A DNA stretch of 56,715 nt from Bacteroidota bacterium (GCA_009919265.1 RGCF01000010.1:1-56715); one strand, 5' to 3'. Positions 10,246 through 20,734 are shown, counted from the first letter of the stretch. Program-made: numbers and translations. Notes: a model not told the origin generated them from the sequence alone.

Positions 10246-10623
10246 ATGAAAGAGACCATTCTAACGGATAAAGCCCCTGCTCCTATCGGACCATATTCCC
10301 AAGGCATCAAAGTGGGGAATATGTATTATTTCTCAGGAGTTATTCCACTCAAGGCAGATGGTAGTTCAATTATAGGTTCTGAAATCGTTGATCAAACCAG
10401 ACAAGTCATTTCCAATTGCAATGCACTGCTTACTGCAAGTGGTCTTACAGCATTGAATGTTGTGAAAACAACTGTCTTTCTTAAGAACATGAATGATTTT
10501 TCAGCCATGAATGCAGTTTATGCGGAGTTCTTTGGAGAATCTAAGCCGGCAAGAAGCACAGTAGAGGTAAGCAGATTACCGAAAGATGTATTAATCGAAA
10601 TTGAAATGATTGCTTCAGCTTGA
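10246..10623 (+). CDS. ridA: RidA family enamine/imine deaminase
   Basis: The chosen ATG has TAGGAAAA just upstream and gives a 125-residue protein of normal length; an upstream extension of 16 codons is not family-like. Motifs [11 protein letters not shown] near the N-terminus, YFSGVIPL, and [13 protein letters not shown] with the substrate-binding Arg mark a canonical RidA. RidA hydrolyses reactive 2-aminoacrylate and related imines released by PLP enzymes, two of which (cystathionine-type) are in this window. It overlaps the convergent beta-CASP gene by nine bases. Confidence 0.93.
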   Translation: MKETILTDKAPAPIGPYSQGIKVGNMYYFSGVIPLKADGSSIIGSEIVDQTRQVISNCNALLTASGLTALNVVKTTVFLKNMNDFSAMNAVYAEFFGESKPARSTVEVSRLPKDVLIEIEMIASA

Positions 10624-12018
10624 GATTCTTTTGCCATCGACATCATAGTTTTCTCCCTGCGATGGTAGGATGATTCTTACTTCACCATCAAACATGTCCA
10701 TAGTTTCCGATGCAATGGCTTCGCATGATGCGGTTTCACCATGAATCAAGACAAGTGTCTTTGGTCTGATTTCCTGAATCAAACTCAAGATATCACGCTT
10801 TCGTGCATGAGCGCTCATGCGCACTTTTTTTACCGCACATTTTCTTTCTATGCGATGTCCGGAAAAGAGAAATGGTGTTCCCAATTCAGAATTGCTAAGC
10901 GCATATCCCGGTGAATCGGGTTCCTGCCAACCATTGAACAAAATCCCGAAACTTGGTTTTTGCATCCACTGCATTGCAAGCTTATGACTCGTGGTTTGTG
11001 GATGCATCATTCCACTTGATGCCAATACTATTGATGGCGTTGAAAAGAATGGAGCTTTTGAAAGCTCTTCATAAGGCATCGGATGTATTGCGATGTCTGA
11101 GATTTCAAAACCGGGATTCATGCGCGGTGAAGTATAGCAATAGCGATCAAAGACAGATGATATCGTTTTACTCATTCCCCCAGAGTAGATTGGCAAGTGT
11201 GGAATCATTCCTTTTCTTTGCAATTCATGAAGCATGATAAGTGTTTCTTGTGTTTTTCCCAATGCAAAACAGGGAATCAGAATACTACCATTTGCATTCG
11301 ATATTTCATTGATGAATTGTGCACATTCTTTCATGATTTGTTCTTTCGTGGGATGCGATTCCTCAGCACCATTCGTACATTCGCAGAACATCACATCAAC
11401 ATGACGTTTGGGGAATGTTGCTTTTGGGATGAGCCACTGATCATGAAGACACATATCGCCTGTATGAAAAACAGATAATCCATTCCATTCAAGCATCGCT
11501 CCCGCAGAACCCGGTATATGCCCTGCATCATGGAATGTGCATTCCACTGGATATTGAGATCTCTTTCCATATATCTCGAAAGATTCTTGATATGCATGTG
11601 TTTCAAATACGGTTGAGATATATTCAATGATTGATTTGTCATAGAGTGAAATGGCATCCTGCATTTCTTTCGACAATTCAATCTGATCTCGAATGAGTGT
11701 GACTGTATTTTTCAGCATCACCGATGCAATGTCGCGAGTTAGCGCGGTTGTATGCATGCCTATATATGGATGTTGCTTCAACAAAAAAGGCATGCCACCG
11801 ATATGATCTGTATGTGCATGTGTGATCAATAATGCATCGATGTCTTGATACTTGATGGAGTCTAATGGAGGAAATGCGCGCAGATCTCTTTCTTTGGGAT
11901 GCAAACCTGCATCAATGATGATGCCCGTTCCCCCGAAAGAAAGATATGTGCAATTCGCGCCAATTTCTTCGGCGCCACCCAACACGCTAAAGTGAAATGA
12001 TCGGCTCACTCCATCCAC
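10615..12018 (-). CDS. MBL/beta-CASP RNase-like metallo-hydrolase
   Basis: The 467-residue protein opens with [13 protein letters not shown] and has the metal motif HAHTDH at residues 67-72, [17 protein letters not shown], and a beta-CASP region with [11 protein letters not shown] and GMMHPQTTS. The late SAHARKRDI and LVLIHGE complete the metallo-beta-lactamase plus beta-CASP architecture of CPSF73/RNase J-like enzymes. A role in RNA 3'-end or exonucleolytic processing is known for relatives and inferred here. Its ATG lies 13 bases inside the end of the upstream asnB gene, so the two are probably translationally coupled. Confidence 0.88.
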   Translation of the reverse strand: MDGVSRSFHFSVLGGAEEIGANCTYLSFGGTGIIIDAGLHPKERDLRAFPPLDSIKYQDIDALLITHAHTDHIGGMPFLLKQHPYIGMHTTALTRDIASVMLKNTVTLIRDQIELSKEMQDAISLYDKSIIEYISTVFETHAYQESFEIYGKRSQYPVECTFHDAGHIPGSAGAMLEWNGLSVFHTGDMCLHDQWLIPKATFPKRHVDVMFCECTNGAEESHPTKEQIMKECAQFINEISNANGSILIPCFALGKTQETLIMLHELQRKGMIPHLPIYSGGMSKTISSVFDRYCYTSPRMNPGFEISDIAIHPMPYEELSKAPFFSTPSIVLASSGMMHPQTTSHKLAMQWMQKPSFGILFNGWQEPDSPGYALSNSELGTPFLFSGHRIERKCAVKKVRMSAHARKRDILSLIQEIRPKTLVLIHGETASCEAIASETMDMFDGEVRIILPSQGENYDVDGKRISS

Positions 12019-13925
12019 ACCTTATGCCAAAGCGCAGCATTCAAAGCAGAATACAATGCCTTGCCATGTTTTCCTCGCTGTTGTTTGTGATCATTCAACA
12101 TGACGCGGAAATAGGCATCATTGAGCAATCCGGATGTAATGAGTGGGGATTCGAGAATTGATTTGACAGTATAATTATACCATGGACCTCTAATCCATTC
12201 AGAAACCGGGGCGGCAAATCCTTGTTTTTTGCGATAGATGATTTCATGAGGAAGAAGTGAATCGACTCCTTTTTTGAGAAGATATTTCGATTCATTATAA
12301 GACTTCCTTTTCAATTCGGGTCTGATGCGCATGGTATATTCAACAAGTCGATGATCGAGAAATGGTACTCTTGCTTCAAGCGAATGTGCCATCGTGATTT
12401 TATCGACACGCATAAGCAATAATTCAGGAAGACGATGTGCCAATTCATAATTTGCAATTCGCTGGGCATAATCCTCAGGATTGGCTTGAATGGCAGCGAT
12501 TTCTTTGTCCAATCGCAATGGCATTTCGCTTACTTCTTCTGCAAGAAATTTGAATGCCGGACCAAGCGCCTGACGCAAGTGTGAAGGTGTATAATCCACC
12601 GCGCCACCCCAATACAAGGGATGTCCTTCAATTGCTCTTCGCATATAATCAAGAATGAGATAGCGCTTTGAAGCCATGAGAAATGGCTTCACCAATTCAT
12701 AGATCATTTTTTGAATTGATCTTGGATAAGAGAGAAAACGCTTCCATTCTTTTTCATGGAATTTCAAATCACGAATCATCCAAGAATATCCGATGAATTG
12801 TTCATCACTTCCTTCTCCAACTTGAATAACCGTAGTTCCGGATTCACGAGTCAATTTGCTGAGAAAATTGAGTGGAATGCAAACAGGATCTCCATTTGGT
12901 TCATCTTCGTGCCACACCAATTGTTCAAGCACAGGTAATGCATCATTGTGATCAATCACAATTTCTCTGTGATTTGTATTGAATGTTCGCGCGATGAGTC
13001 GTGCTTGCTCCAATTCATTGTATTTCTGTAATTCTTTAAATCCGACAGTGAATGTGTCAACCGGACGATCCATTAATTCAGACATCAATGCCACATTGGT
13101 GCTGGAATCAATGCCTCCACTCAAAAACACGCCAAATGGAACATCGCTCATCATGCGATCTTTCACTGATTGGCGTAGCAAACGCATGATCTCATGTACG
13201 GTGGTGGTTTCATCATGATCCCAATATCCAGCTCCTTGGGGAAGTGGCTGCCAAAAACGATGTGTGTGGAATTCACCATTTCGGAGAATGCCGAAATGCC
13301 CTGCAGGCAATTTGTGAATGCCTGTGAACATTGTATCCATGTCGCTCGACATCGAAAATGTCAAGTAATTCGCAAATTCATGATGATTGATTGAACGAGA
13401 AATGGCAGGATGTTTGAGAATGGATTTAATTTCCGAACCAAAAATGAATCTTCCATTTGCATGATGATAGTACACGGGTTTAATACCGATGCGATCTCTG
13501 GCGATGAACAGTGATTGTTCTTGTTCATCCCAAATTGCGATTCCCCACATGCCAATCATGGATTGCAAAAAGTCTGGACCATATTCAGCAAATCCATAGA
13601 GAATTGTTTCTGTATCTGAATTCGAACGATAGACATATCCCTTGGACTCAAGATCTTTTCTCAATATTGCATGATTATAAATCTCACCATTGAACACAAT
13701 CGTAAAGCGTCCATCGGATGTTGACATCGGTTGATGTCCAGCAGGAGTTAAGTCGATGATTGATAATCTTCGAAATGCAAAGCCTGCTTTGCGCGAAGGT
13801 GATATCCATTGTCCTTCATCGTCGGGACCGCGATGCAGAATCACATCACTCATGGATTTCAATAATTCATGATGAATTCCTGAATCCGAAACTGCATATT
13901 CAATAACACCCGCTATTCCGCACAT
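12006..13925 (-). CDS. asnB: Asparagine synthase (glutamine-hydrolysing)
   Basis: The 639-residue enzyme starts MCGIAGVIEY, exposing the N-terminal nucleophile Cys 2 after Met removal. HRGPDDEG and NGEIYNH mark the class II glutaminase domain, and SGGIDSS at about residue 270 marks the ATP pyrophosphatase (synthetase) domain. The LEARVPFLDHRLVEYT segment is also typical. It converts aspartate, glutamine and ATP to asparagine, although enzymes of this length are also found in envelope polysaccharide clusters where they amidate sugars. It lies between the ftsW gene (24 bases upstream) and the beta-CASP gene in a reverse operon. Confidence 0.92.
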   Translation of the reverse strand: MCGIAGVIEYAVSDSGIHHELLKSMSDVILHRGPDDEGQWISPSRKAGFAFRRLSIIDLTPAGHQPMSTSDGRFTIVFNGEIYNHAILRKDLESKGYVYRSNSDTETILYGFAEYGPDFLQSMIGMWGIAIWDEQEQSLFIARDRIGIKPVYYHHANGRFIFGSEIKSILKHPAISRSINHHEFANYLTFSMSSDMDTMFTGIHKLPAGHFGILRNGEFHTHRFWQPLPQGAGYWDHDETTTVHEIMRLLRQSVKDRMMSDVPFGVFLSGGIDSSTNVALMSELMDRPVDTFTVGFKELQKYNELEQARLIARTFNTNHREIVIDHNDALPVLEQLVWHEDEPNGDPVCIPLNFLSKLTRESGTTVIQVGEGSDEQFIGYSWMIRDLKFHEKEWKRFLSYPRSIQKMIYELVKPFLMASKRYLILDYMRRAIEGHPLYWGGAVDYTPSHLRQALGPAFKFLAEEVSEMPLRLDKEIAAIQANPEDYAQRIANYELAHRLPELLLMRVDKITMAHSLEARVPFLDHRLVEYTMRIRPELKRKSYNESKYLLKKGVDSLLPHEIIYRKKQGFAAPVSEWIRGPWYNYTVKSILESPLITSGLLNDAYFRVMLNDHKQQRGKHGKALYSALNAALWHKVWME

Positions 13926-13949
13926 GATTACATGCTCACAAAAATTGAT

Positions 13950-15068
13950 TTATTGTTTGCCGGCTTTTGGAAACATCCCGGATTGAGAAGCAACATTCAA
14001 TAATATGCCAACTGCTGCTGCCGAGAAAAAGACTGCGGTCCCGCCATAGCTTAAGAATGGTAGTGGCAGACCAGTAGTTGGTAGAATTCCACAATTTACT
14101 CCCACATTGACAAATGCATAGGCGGATATCGTAATGGTGATACCAAATGCAAGCATGCTTCCAAAACGATCGGGAGCGAATCGTGCAATGCGCAATCCTC
14201 GGTAGAGGAATAATCCATACAATGTAATCATCACCAATATGCCGAAGAATCCATATTCTTCACCTATGATTGAGGAAATGAAATCGCTATAACTTTCCGG
14301 AAGAAATTTATCTCTCTGATTGCTTTGTCCTGGACCAACACCAAAGAATCCACCATTTGCAAATGCAATCAATGCTTGTTTCAATTGATAATTTGTGGAT
14401 CCATCATCACCCAAGCCAATATATGACATGATGCGTTTCATGCGATACTGCGCAGAAATTCCATAAATGCCGAGCAATGAAATTCCAATTCCAAAAATTG
14501 TCAAGAAATATTGCATCTTCACATTGCCAACATAGAGCATACAAAGCATGATGATTGAAATCACCATTGCTGTTGAGAAATTTGGCTGCAATGCGATGAG
14601 TCCAATGACCAAAGCTCCGGCACCAAGAACGGGTAATAGTCCTTTTTTGAAATCATGGAGTTTATTGAAATTATCGGAAAGCCATGTTGACATGAAAATC
14701 ACGAGAGCATATTTTGCATATTCCGATGGCTGAATGCTGATTCCACCAAGACTAATCCAGCGAGCCGCGCCTTTGGTTTTAACACCAATCAACAATACAA
14801 GCACCAAAGAGGCAATGCCGATGATATATGCAAGTTTCGAATAATGTTTATATCTGTGATAATCGATTCTTGCAAAGAAGATGATGCATCCAAGTGAAAT
14901 CCCTACGCGGATAATCTGACCCATCACGATGCCTTCTGTCGAACCAAATTTTTGTGATGCCACATATGCACTAGCACTATACACAAAGGGAACGGAGAAA
15001 AGCAATAATGCGGTTGCGATGAAAAAAATCAACCAATCAATTTTGCCGGGAATCTCATTTGGCTTCAT
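13950..15068 (-). CDS. ftsW: FtsW/RodA/SpoVE family glycosyltransferase, FtsW-like
   Basis: The 372-residue integral membrane protein has about ten membrane segments. It carries SEDS-family motifs GAARWISLGGISIQPSE, NFSTAMV (with the conserved polar site), GVGPGQSNQRDKFLPESYSDFISSIIGEEYG and GLPLPFLSYGGT. SEDS proteins polymerise lipid II into peptidoglycan glycan strands. The long loop with LPESYSDF and the Gly-Pro-Gly segment favour FtsW over RodA. It is not in a dcw cluster, being placed between a PLP enzyme and asnB. Its ATG overlaps the stop of the upstream gene by four bases. Confidence 0.88.
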   Translation of the reverse strand: MKPNEIPGKIDWLIFFIATALLLFSVPFVYSASAYVASQKFGSTEGIVMGQIIRVGISLGCIIFFARIDYHRYKHYSKLAYIIGIASLVLVLLIGVKTKGAARWISLGGISIQPSEYAKYALVIFMSTWLSDNFNKLHDFKKGLLPVLGAGALVIGLIALQPNFSTAMVISIIMLCMLYVGNVKMQYFLTIFGIGISLLGIYGISAQYRMKRIMSYIGLGDDGSTNYQLKQALIAFANGGFFGVGPGQSNQRDKFLPESYSDFISSIIGEEYGFFGILVMITLYGLFLYRGLRIARFAPDRFGSMLAFGITITISAYAFVNVGVNCGILPTTGLPLPFLSYGGTAVFFSAAAVGILLNVASQSGMFPKAGKQ

Positions 15069-16231
15069 TGAAGTGCCTGTTCAAGATCATGAATCAAATC
15101 TTGTGCATCTTCAATTCCAATGCTGAATCGAATAAGCATTTCATGTATTCCCAATGCAGACCGCTCTTCTTCGGTGAGTAGACTATGAGATGTTTGCACT
15201 GGTATGGTCATGGTAGATTCCACTCCTCCCAAACTTGTGGCTACTGCAATCATTGAAAGTTTTTTTAGAAATGTATCTCGAAATGCTATATCATTTCCGA
15301 CTAATTCAAATGACATCATGCCACCGAATCCACTCATTTGTTTTACTGCAATATCATGTCCAGGATGTGAAGCCAAACCAGGATAATGCACTTTCGCAAT
15401 AGAAGGATGCTTGCTGAGCCATTCAGCTATTGTTAAAGCATTCGCATTTTGTTGTTGTACTCTCACGCCGAGAGTTTTGATGCTTCGTTCAAGTAATGAC
15501 AAATCAACGGCATTGAGAGACATGCCATAAATTGCTGACAAAGTTCTGCATCGCTCGATGAAGTCTGCATTACCAATTAATGCGCCAGCCATTAAATCGC
15601 TATGTCCACCTAAATATTTTGTTGCACTATGCATGATGATATCGCAACCCAATTCAAGTGGCTTTTGATTCACAGGCGATGCGAATGTATTGTCAATCAT
15701 GGTGAGAATGCGATTATCCTTGGCCCATTGCGTTATTGGTGCAATGTCTATGATGTCCAAAGTCGGATTGGTTGGCGTTTCCATATAAACGAGAACAGTA
15801 TCCCCGGTGAGTTCTTCATCTAATTTCTCAGGAGTCATTGTTTCAATGAAGGTTACTCCAATATCATGCTTATTTCGAAGTATGTCAGCAAATGCTCTTG
15901 TTCCACCATAAATATTTTTTTGCATCAAAATATGTTCCCCTGGTCGGACCGCAGACAATATGCCTGCCGTAATTGCAGACATCCCTGTTGCCAATACCAA
16001 TGCAGAAGCTCCGCCTTCCAATGCTGCAATCTTTTCGGCAACTGCATCATGATTTGGAATATTGAAATTTCTCGGATAAGGAACGCTGCCAATTCCATTG
16101 TGAAATGCAATAGCCGTTGATGAGCTTATTGGGGTATTAACACCACCATAAAGATCTTGTTTTGTACCAGCATGTACGGCTACCGAATTCAAACCGGAAT
16201 AACCTGGATTTTTCTTTGAAAATGACATCAA
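15065..16231 (-). CDS. Cystathionine gamma-synthase/lyase family PLP enzyme
   Basis: The 388-residue fold-type I enzyme has the PLP lysine in SATKYLGGHSD (Lys 205), the upstream METPTNP and IDNTFASP motifs, and the C-terminal GGVES and FSIGIED segments of the Cys/Met metabolism family. Instead of the usual YSRxxNPT segment it reads YPRNFNIPNHD, a variant seen in one Bacteroidota subgroup. The reaction (synthase, lyase or another gamma- or beta-elimination) cannot be read from sequence. A second family member lies at 36031. It leads a reverse operon with ftsW, asnB and the beta-CASP gene. Confidence 0.88.
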   Translation of the reverse strand: MMSFSKKNPGYSGLNSVAVHAGTKQDLYGGVNTPISSSTAIAFHNGIGSVPYPRNFNIPNHDAVAEKIAALEGGASALVLATGMSAITAGILSAVRPGEHILMQKNIYGGTRAFADILRNKHDIGVTFIETMTPEKLDEELTGDTVLVYMETPTNPTLDIIDIAPITQWAKDNRILTMIDNTFASPVNQKPLELGCDIIMHSATKYLGGHSDLMAGALIGNADFIERCRTLSAIYGMSLNAVDLSLLERSIKTLGVRVQQQNANALTIAEWLSKHPSIAKVHYPGLASHPGHDIAVKQMSGFGGMMSFELVGNDIAFRDTFLKKLSMIAVATSLGGVESTMTIPVQTSHSLLTEEERSALGIHEMLIRFSIGIEDAQDLIHDLEQALQ

Positions 16232-16262
16232 AGCGCGAAAAAGTGTGATACAATGCTGCTAA

Positions 16263-16270
16263 CAAAGATA
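16263..16270 (-). promoter_or_regulatory. Candidate -7 promoter element (reverse strand) for PLP enzyme operon
   Basis: Read on the reverse strand the sequence is TATCTTTG, an exact TAnnTTTG match, 31 bases upstream of the start codon at 16231. No -33 TTTG is visible. The identical octamer precedes the paralogous gene at 36031. Confidence 0.4.
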
Positions 16271-16349
16271 CGGGAAAAAAAGCACTTTTTCGGGTTAAAG
16301 CATAGCCGTAATTTCGCAATTGCATCATAAATTTTTGCTTTCGTGAATC

Positions 16350-17060
16350 ATGCAGATCATTCTATCGATACTACTATGTTGTTCATTTTTGGTAATATCT
16401 TGCACTGAGGATGCACATGAAAGAATTCAAGCCAAAGGTGATACCAGTATTCAATTAACGAAACAACCCTTAAGACTTCGAGATGATACCCTTCTCATGC
16501 CTTTGACCACAAATACGGCTTGGTTTTTTGACATTGCATATCAAGATATTGGAACCGGAACCTTTTTGAATCCATCTGCAGAGTTTCCATTTCCTCAGGG
16601 CGATACATTGTATGTACATGGATCAACTATGCTTGACAGCAATCCTTGTTCATTGATTCGTACCACTGCTACTCAAAAAGGAGGTACATGGTATACAATT
16701 CGCTCGAAGGGGGTCTATAGTTGGCCTCAAGATCCTGAAGACACAACAGATGTTCCAGTATTTAGTTTGACATATAAATATCCAGCCCAAAAGGGCGAAA
16801 TCTATACTTCAAATGGGGTCAAAGTGGAAGTCCGGGATACATCTGCTACCATTACCGTTCCAGCCGGATCATTCACCTGTTTTTACTATGTCTCATATTC
16901 AAAAGCCCCTGGGAATGTAGTATTTGAGAACCATGTGTGGTTATCCAAAGGGATTGGAATGGTAAGAAATGAGGCAATCATGCATCAAAAAGACATTGCA
17001 CCGGTTAGGCGGATCGTCACACTGCGTCGATTCATACATGGAACAGAGCAAAAGCAATAG
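16350..17060 (+). CDS. Hypothetical lipoprotein
   Basis: The 236-residue product begins with a short hydrophobic leader and the lipobox FLVISC (Cys 18), so it is likely an outer- or inner-membrane lipoprotein. The mature part is predicted beta-rich and shows conserved-looking segments WYTIRSKGVYSW and ITVPAGSFTCFYYVSY, followed by HVWLSKGIGMVRNE. That GIGMVR ending is common in uncharacterised Bacteroidota secreted proteins. No function is recognised. It precedes the exported TldD/PmbA-like gene by 45 bases. Confidence 0.75.
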   Translation: MQIILSILLCCSFLVISCTEDAHERIQAKGDTSIQLTKQPLRLRDDTLLMPLTTNTAWFFDIAYQDIGTGTFLNPSAEFPFPQGDTLYVHGSTMLDSNPCSLIRTTATQKGGTWYTIRSKGVYSWPQDPEDTTDVPVFSLTYKYPAQKGEIYTSNGVKVEVRDTSATITVPAGSFTCFYYVSYSKAPGNVVFENHVWLSKGIGMVRNEAIMHQKDIAPVRRIVTLRRFIHGTEQKQ

Positions 17061-17072
17061 ATGATGCTTTCG

Positions 17073-17080
17073 TATCTTTG
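17073..17080 (+). promoter_or_regulatory. Candidate -7 promoter element before exported TldD/PmbA gene
   Basis: TATCTTTG is an exact TAnnTTTG match placed 26 bases before the ATG at 17106. It lies inside a possible longer reading frame, which supports the downstream start. No -33 element is clear. Confidence 0.4.
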
Positions 17081-17105
17081 TATACATTCAAACAATGGAA
17101 TATTC

Positions 17106-18866
17106 ATGTCAAATAGAACATTAGCCATTCTGATATTTCTCTCGTCAATCTTTTCATTGCATGCGAACTCTCATGATGAACTGATGAGAGCCATGCGTGA
17201 TGAAGCAAAAAGAGCGCTATCTGAACTCCGCGTAGAATCTTTGCAAAAACCCTATTATGTGGAATATCTTTTAACGATTAGGAATACCGAATCTGTAAAA
17301 GCAACAATGGGTGGTACAATCAATTCGAAGCAAGGTAAATCAGCAGTATTGACTGTTGGCATACGCGTTGGAAATCCTTCATTCGACAATACAAATTTCT
17401 TTGATGTTAGCTTGGGATTTTTTGGCAGTGGTGATGATGAAGAATCTTTTAAAAATAGACGCATTCCTATTGAACTTGATTATGCTTCACTAAGAAGAGA
17501 ATTATGGCTTGCAACGGATGCATGTTATAAACAATCAGCAGAATTACATTCAAAAAAAGAAGCTGCAATAAAAAATAGATTGCGTACAGATACAACCCAT
17601 GATTTTATTTCTCTTGGTCCTGCTCAATTGAAAGATTATCCGGATCATGCTCCATTCGATCTTCAAAAAGCAGAAATATTGGTTCAAGAATTATCTTCTC
17701 AGTTAAAAAATGTGTCTTCAATTTCTTCCAGCACTGTTAGTATTGAGAATTTACCGGAAACATTACTCTATGTAAATAGTGAAGGAAGAGAATACATCAA
17801 AACCAAACACATGATTGGTGTTGAAATTGTCGCTTCGGGACAATGCGAAGATGGAATGCCTATTGCTGAGACTTATACCTCATATGCTCGTACATTCTCA
17901 GATTTACCTACAAAAGATTCATTGCTGAGCGCGATAAAAATCTTTGCCTCTTCTTTTGATAAAGTATATGCTGCTCCAAGAATAAGCGAGCCATATTCCG
18001 GTCCTATACTCTTTGAAGATCAAGCTGCAAATGAATTAGTTGCTCAAATTTTTGCTCCACAGTGTATTGTGCAAAGACCACCATTGACTGATAGAGGGGT
18101 ACAAGACAATGATCGTTTTACCGCATTCCAAAACAAAATAGGTGGAAGGGTATTGCCGGAATTTCTCTCGGTCATTGATAATCCAATATTGCAACAGTAT
18201 GACGGAACATCATTGGTTGGACATTATTCCATTGATGATGAAGGTATGCCTGCGCAATCTGTTAATCTCGTTGAAAAAGGATATTTGAAAACGCTGCTGT
18301 CAAACAGAGTTCCAACAAAAAGAATTAAATCTAGCAATGGACATGCAAGGGGCGGTGCTCCAATTTATGGGATTATACAATTGACCTGCTCCGATAAAAA
18401 GAAGGAAGCTGATAGTAAAACAATGAAATCTAAAATGATGTCCATTTGCAAAGCAAGAGAATTACCATTTGGCATCATCATTCGAAAAGCTTTGAATCAA
18501 AATATTTTATATACAGTCTTGTATGAGCAAACATCTGGTGAATACCCATTTGCTCAAGGTGATTCAAAACTGAGTGTTTTGGAAGCATATAGAGTATATC
18601 CGGATGGTAAGGAAGAACGCATTCGAGGTGGAGAATTAGCTGGTATTGCACCTGCATCTTTCAAGGACATCTTATTAGTAGGAAAAAAGAGCAGAGCTTA
18701 TAATCTGCTTGCTTCTTCTGTTGTATCGGCATTCATGACCGGTGGATCACAGTTTGTTTCTGCATCGGTGATCACTCCTGATCTACTTTTTGAAGATCTT
18801 GAATTCAGGCCTATAGAAAGCGATTTTCCAAAGCCTCCACTTCTAGCTTCTCCCGTAAAACAATAA
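17106..18866 (+). CDS. Exported TldD/PmbA-family protein
   Basis: The ATG at 17106 is preferred because it begins a clean signal peptide (MSNRTLAILIFLSSIFSLHA); 15 upstream codons are possible but contain a promoter-like element. The mature protein (about 565 residues) shows TldD/PmbA features: GPILFEDQAANELV, then DGTSLVGHYSIDDEGMPAQ, VEKGYLKTLLSNR and the late RGGELAGIAP. The HExxxH zinc motif of TldD is absent, so it resembles the non-catalytic PmbA/TldE side. Characterised TldD/TldE are cytoplasmic peptide-maturation proteases, so an exported copy is unusual. No partner TldD is seen here. Confidence 0.8.
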   Translation: MSNRTLAILIFLSSIFSLHANSHDELMRAMRDEAKRALSELRVESLQKPYYVEYLLTIRNTESVKATMGGTINSKQGKSAVLTVGIRVGNPSFDNTNFFDVSLGFFGSGDDEESFKNRRIPIELDYASLRRELWLATDACYKQSAELHSKKEAAIKNRLRTDTTHDFISLGPAQLKDYPDHAPFDLQKAEILVQELSSQLKNVSSISSSTVSIENLPETLLYVNSEGREYIKTKHMIGVEIVASGQCEDGMPIAETYTSYARTFSDLPTKDSLLSAIKIFASSFDKVYAAPRISEPYSGPILFEDQAANELVAQIFAPQCIVQRPPLTDRGVQDNDRFTAFQNKIGGRVLPEFLSVIDNPILQQYDGTSLVGHYSIDDEGMPAQSVNLVEKGYLKTLLSNRVPTKRIKSSNGHARGGAPIYGIIQLTCSDKKKEADSKTMKSKMMSICKARELPFGIIIRKALNQNILYTVLYEQTSGEYPFAQGDSKLSVLEAYRVYPDGKEERIRGGELAGIAPASFKDILLVGKKSRAYNLLASSVVSAFMTGGSQFVSASVITPDLLFEDLEFRPIESDFPKPPLLASPVKQ

Positions 18867-18879
18867 TGAACTTTTTATG

Positions 18880-18903
18880 AGTGGGAGGGGTTATCCTCCC
18901 ACT
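18880..18903 (+). terminator. Hairpin after exported TldD/PmbA gene
   Basis: A perfect 9-bp stem AGTGGGAGG / CCTCCCACT with a six-base loop lies 14 bases after the stop. Only a weak T-rich tail follows, so termination may be inefficient. Confidence 0.6.
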
Positions 18904-18929
18904 GTCATTTTCAATAGGATGAACTCATC

Positions 18930-20606
18930 ATGTCATCAATTTCAATGTCTGCCATTTCCTCTCCGAGAGGATCTCAACTACATTGTGCCAATTGGCAAAT
19001 CGAAGCTGCATATAGAATGATTCAAAATAATTTGGATCCAGAAGTTGCGGAACATCCTGAACAACTCATCGTCTATGGTGGCTATGGGAAAGCTGCAAGA
19101 AATCATGATTCACTGCATGCGATCTTAGATTCATTGCGTTCCATGAACCCTGATGAAACATTACTTGTGCAATCAGGTAAACCTGTTGGAATTGTTCCAA
19201 CCCATGAACATGCTCCGAGAGTAATTATCGCAAATTCAAATCTTGTTGGTAATTGGGCAAATTGGGAAGAATTCCGTCGCTTGGATGAACTTGGTCTTAT
19301 GATGTATGGGCAAATGACTGCCGGCAGTTGGATCTATATCGGTACACAAGGAATTGTGCAGGGAACCTATGAGACATTTGCTGAATGTGCACGACAACAT
19401 TTTGGTGGTGATCTCTATGGTCGATTTGTTCTTACTGCAGGTTTGGGAGGAATGGGAGGTGCTCAACCTTTGGCAGCAACATTTAATGGGGCTGTTGCAC
19501 TATGCATTGAAATTGACGAGTCAAGAATCGACAAACGTATTCATGATGGATATTGCGATGTAAAAATTCATGATTTGAATGAGGCATTGTCGCTTGTAAA
19601 AGAATGTGTTGAAACAAAAAAAGCATTGTCAATTGGATTGGTAGGAAATGTTGCAGAGATACTCCCCGAACTTGTCAAAAGAAATATCAAACCGGATATT
19701 GTTACAGATCAAACTGCCGCGCATGATCCACTCAATGGATATTATCCAGCAGGCATGTCAAAAGTTGAAGCAGATTTGCTTCGATCAAGTGACCCTGTAA
19801 CATATTTGGAAAAAACATATCATTCCATCGGCGAACATGTAAAAGCAATGCTTGCATTTCAAGAAATGGGTTCTATCGTCTTTGATTATGGAAATAATTT
19901 AAGAGGTGTAGCCAAAGAGAAAGCAAGCATTCACAATGCATTTGATTTCCCCGGATTTGTACCTGCTTATATCAGACAATTATTCTGTGATGGAAATGGC
20001 CCATTTCGATGGGTTGCTCTTTCAGGCGATCCACAAGACATCGCTGTAACAGATCAAGCTATTATGGAATTGTTTCCTGACCATCAAGGATTGCATAGAT
20101 GGATCAAGAATGCACAATCTCGCATTGGATATCAAGGACTCCCAGCCAGAATTTGCTGGTTGAACTATGGCGAAAGAGCTAAAGCGGGTGTCATGTTCAA
20201 TAATCTAGTACGCGATGGCAAAGTATCAGCTCCAATTGTTATTGGTAGAGATCACCTCGATTGTGGATCAGTTGCATCCCCATATCGTGAAACCGAAGCA
20301 ATGCTCGATGGTTCAGATGCGATCGCTGATTGGGTCTATCTCAATTTTGCCCTCAATACCCTCGGTGGAGCAACCTGGGTATCACTCCATCATGGAGGCG
20401 GAGTAGGTATGGGTCTCTCTCTTCATGCAGGCATGGTCATTGTGGCGGATGGGACCGATGGAGCCGAACAAAGACTCAAACGAGTACTTACATATGACCC
20501 TCTCATGGGTATAATAAGGCATACAGATGCAGGCTATAAGCGGGCTCTAGGGAATGCTGAAAAGTTTGGCATAAAAATTCCCTTATATCCAATTGTTCGA
20601 GACTAA
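18930..20606 (+). CDS. hutU: Urocanate hydratase
   Basis: The 558-residue protein has normal HutU length and sequence: [10 protein letters not shown] near residue 55, [14 protein letters not shown], the NAD-binding [34 protein letters not shown], and the late [15 protein letters not shown]. HutU hydrates urocanate to imidazolonepropionate, the second step of histidine degradation, using tightly bound NAD. Other hut genes (hutH, hutI, formimidoylglutamase) are not in the window. A weak AGGA sits about twelve bases before the ATG. Confidence 0.96.
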   Translation: MSSISMSAISSPRGSQLHCANWQIEAAYRMIQNNLDPEVAEHPEQLIVYGGYGKAARNHDSLHAILDSLRSMNPDETLLVQSGKPVGIVPTHEHAPRVIIANSNLVGNWANWEEFRRLDELGLMMYGQMTAGSWIYIGTQGIVQGTYETFAECARQHFGGDLYGRFVLTAGLGGMGGAQPLAATFNGAVALCIEIDESRIDKRIHDGYCDVKIHDLNEALSLVKECVETKKALSIGLVGNVAEILPELVKRNIKPDIVTDQTAAHDPLNGYYPAGMSKVEADLLRSSDPVTYLEKTYHSIGEHVKAMLAFQEMGSIVFDYGNNLRGVAKEKASIHNAFDFPGFVPAYIRQLFCDGNGPFRWVALSGDPQDIAVTDQAIMELFPDHQGLHRWIKNAQSRIGYQGLPARICWLNYGERAKAGVMFNNLVRDGKVSAPIVIGRDHLDCGSVASPYRETEAMLDGSDAIADWVYLNFALNTLGGATWVSLHHGGGVGMGLSLHAGMVIVADGTDGAEQRLKRVLTYDPLMGIIRHTDAGYKRALGNAEKFGIKIPLYPIVRD

Positions 20607-20622
20607 TCAACAAAACCAGAAA

Positions 20623-20701
20623 TTTTGACAGGAAAAACGGTCAAAATGACAATAAAGTGTCACTTTGTCAATGCAAAGTGTCAGAACCTGTAAAAATGAC
20701 A
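20623..20701. promoter_or_regulatory. TGACA/TGTCA operator-like array before sigma factor
   Basis: Six TGACA or TGTCA pentamers lie within 76 bases: 20626, 20647, 20658, 20666, 20679 and 20697. They form dyads, for example TTTTGAC (20623-20629) with GTCAAAA (20640-20646), TGACA-N6-TGTCA at 20647-20662, and the palindrome AAAGTGTCACTTT at 20654-20666. AAAGTGTCA is repeated exactly 21 bases apart. This suggests a cooperative binding region for a dimeric regulator, but no regulator is identified. Confidence 0.45.
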
Positions 20702-20734
20702 GATAAATAATTTTCTCACTATCAAAAGGACTGA

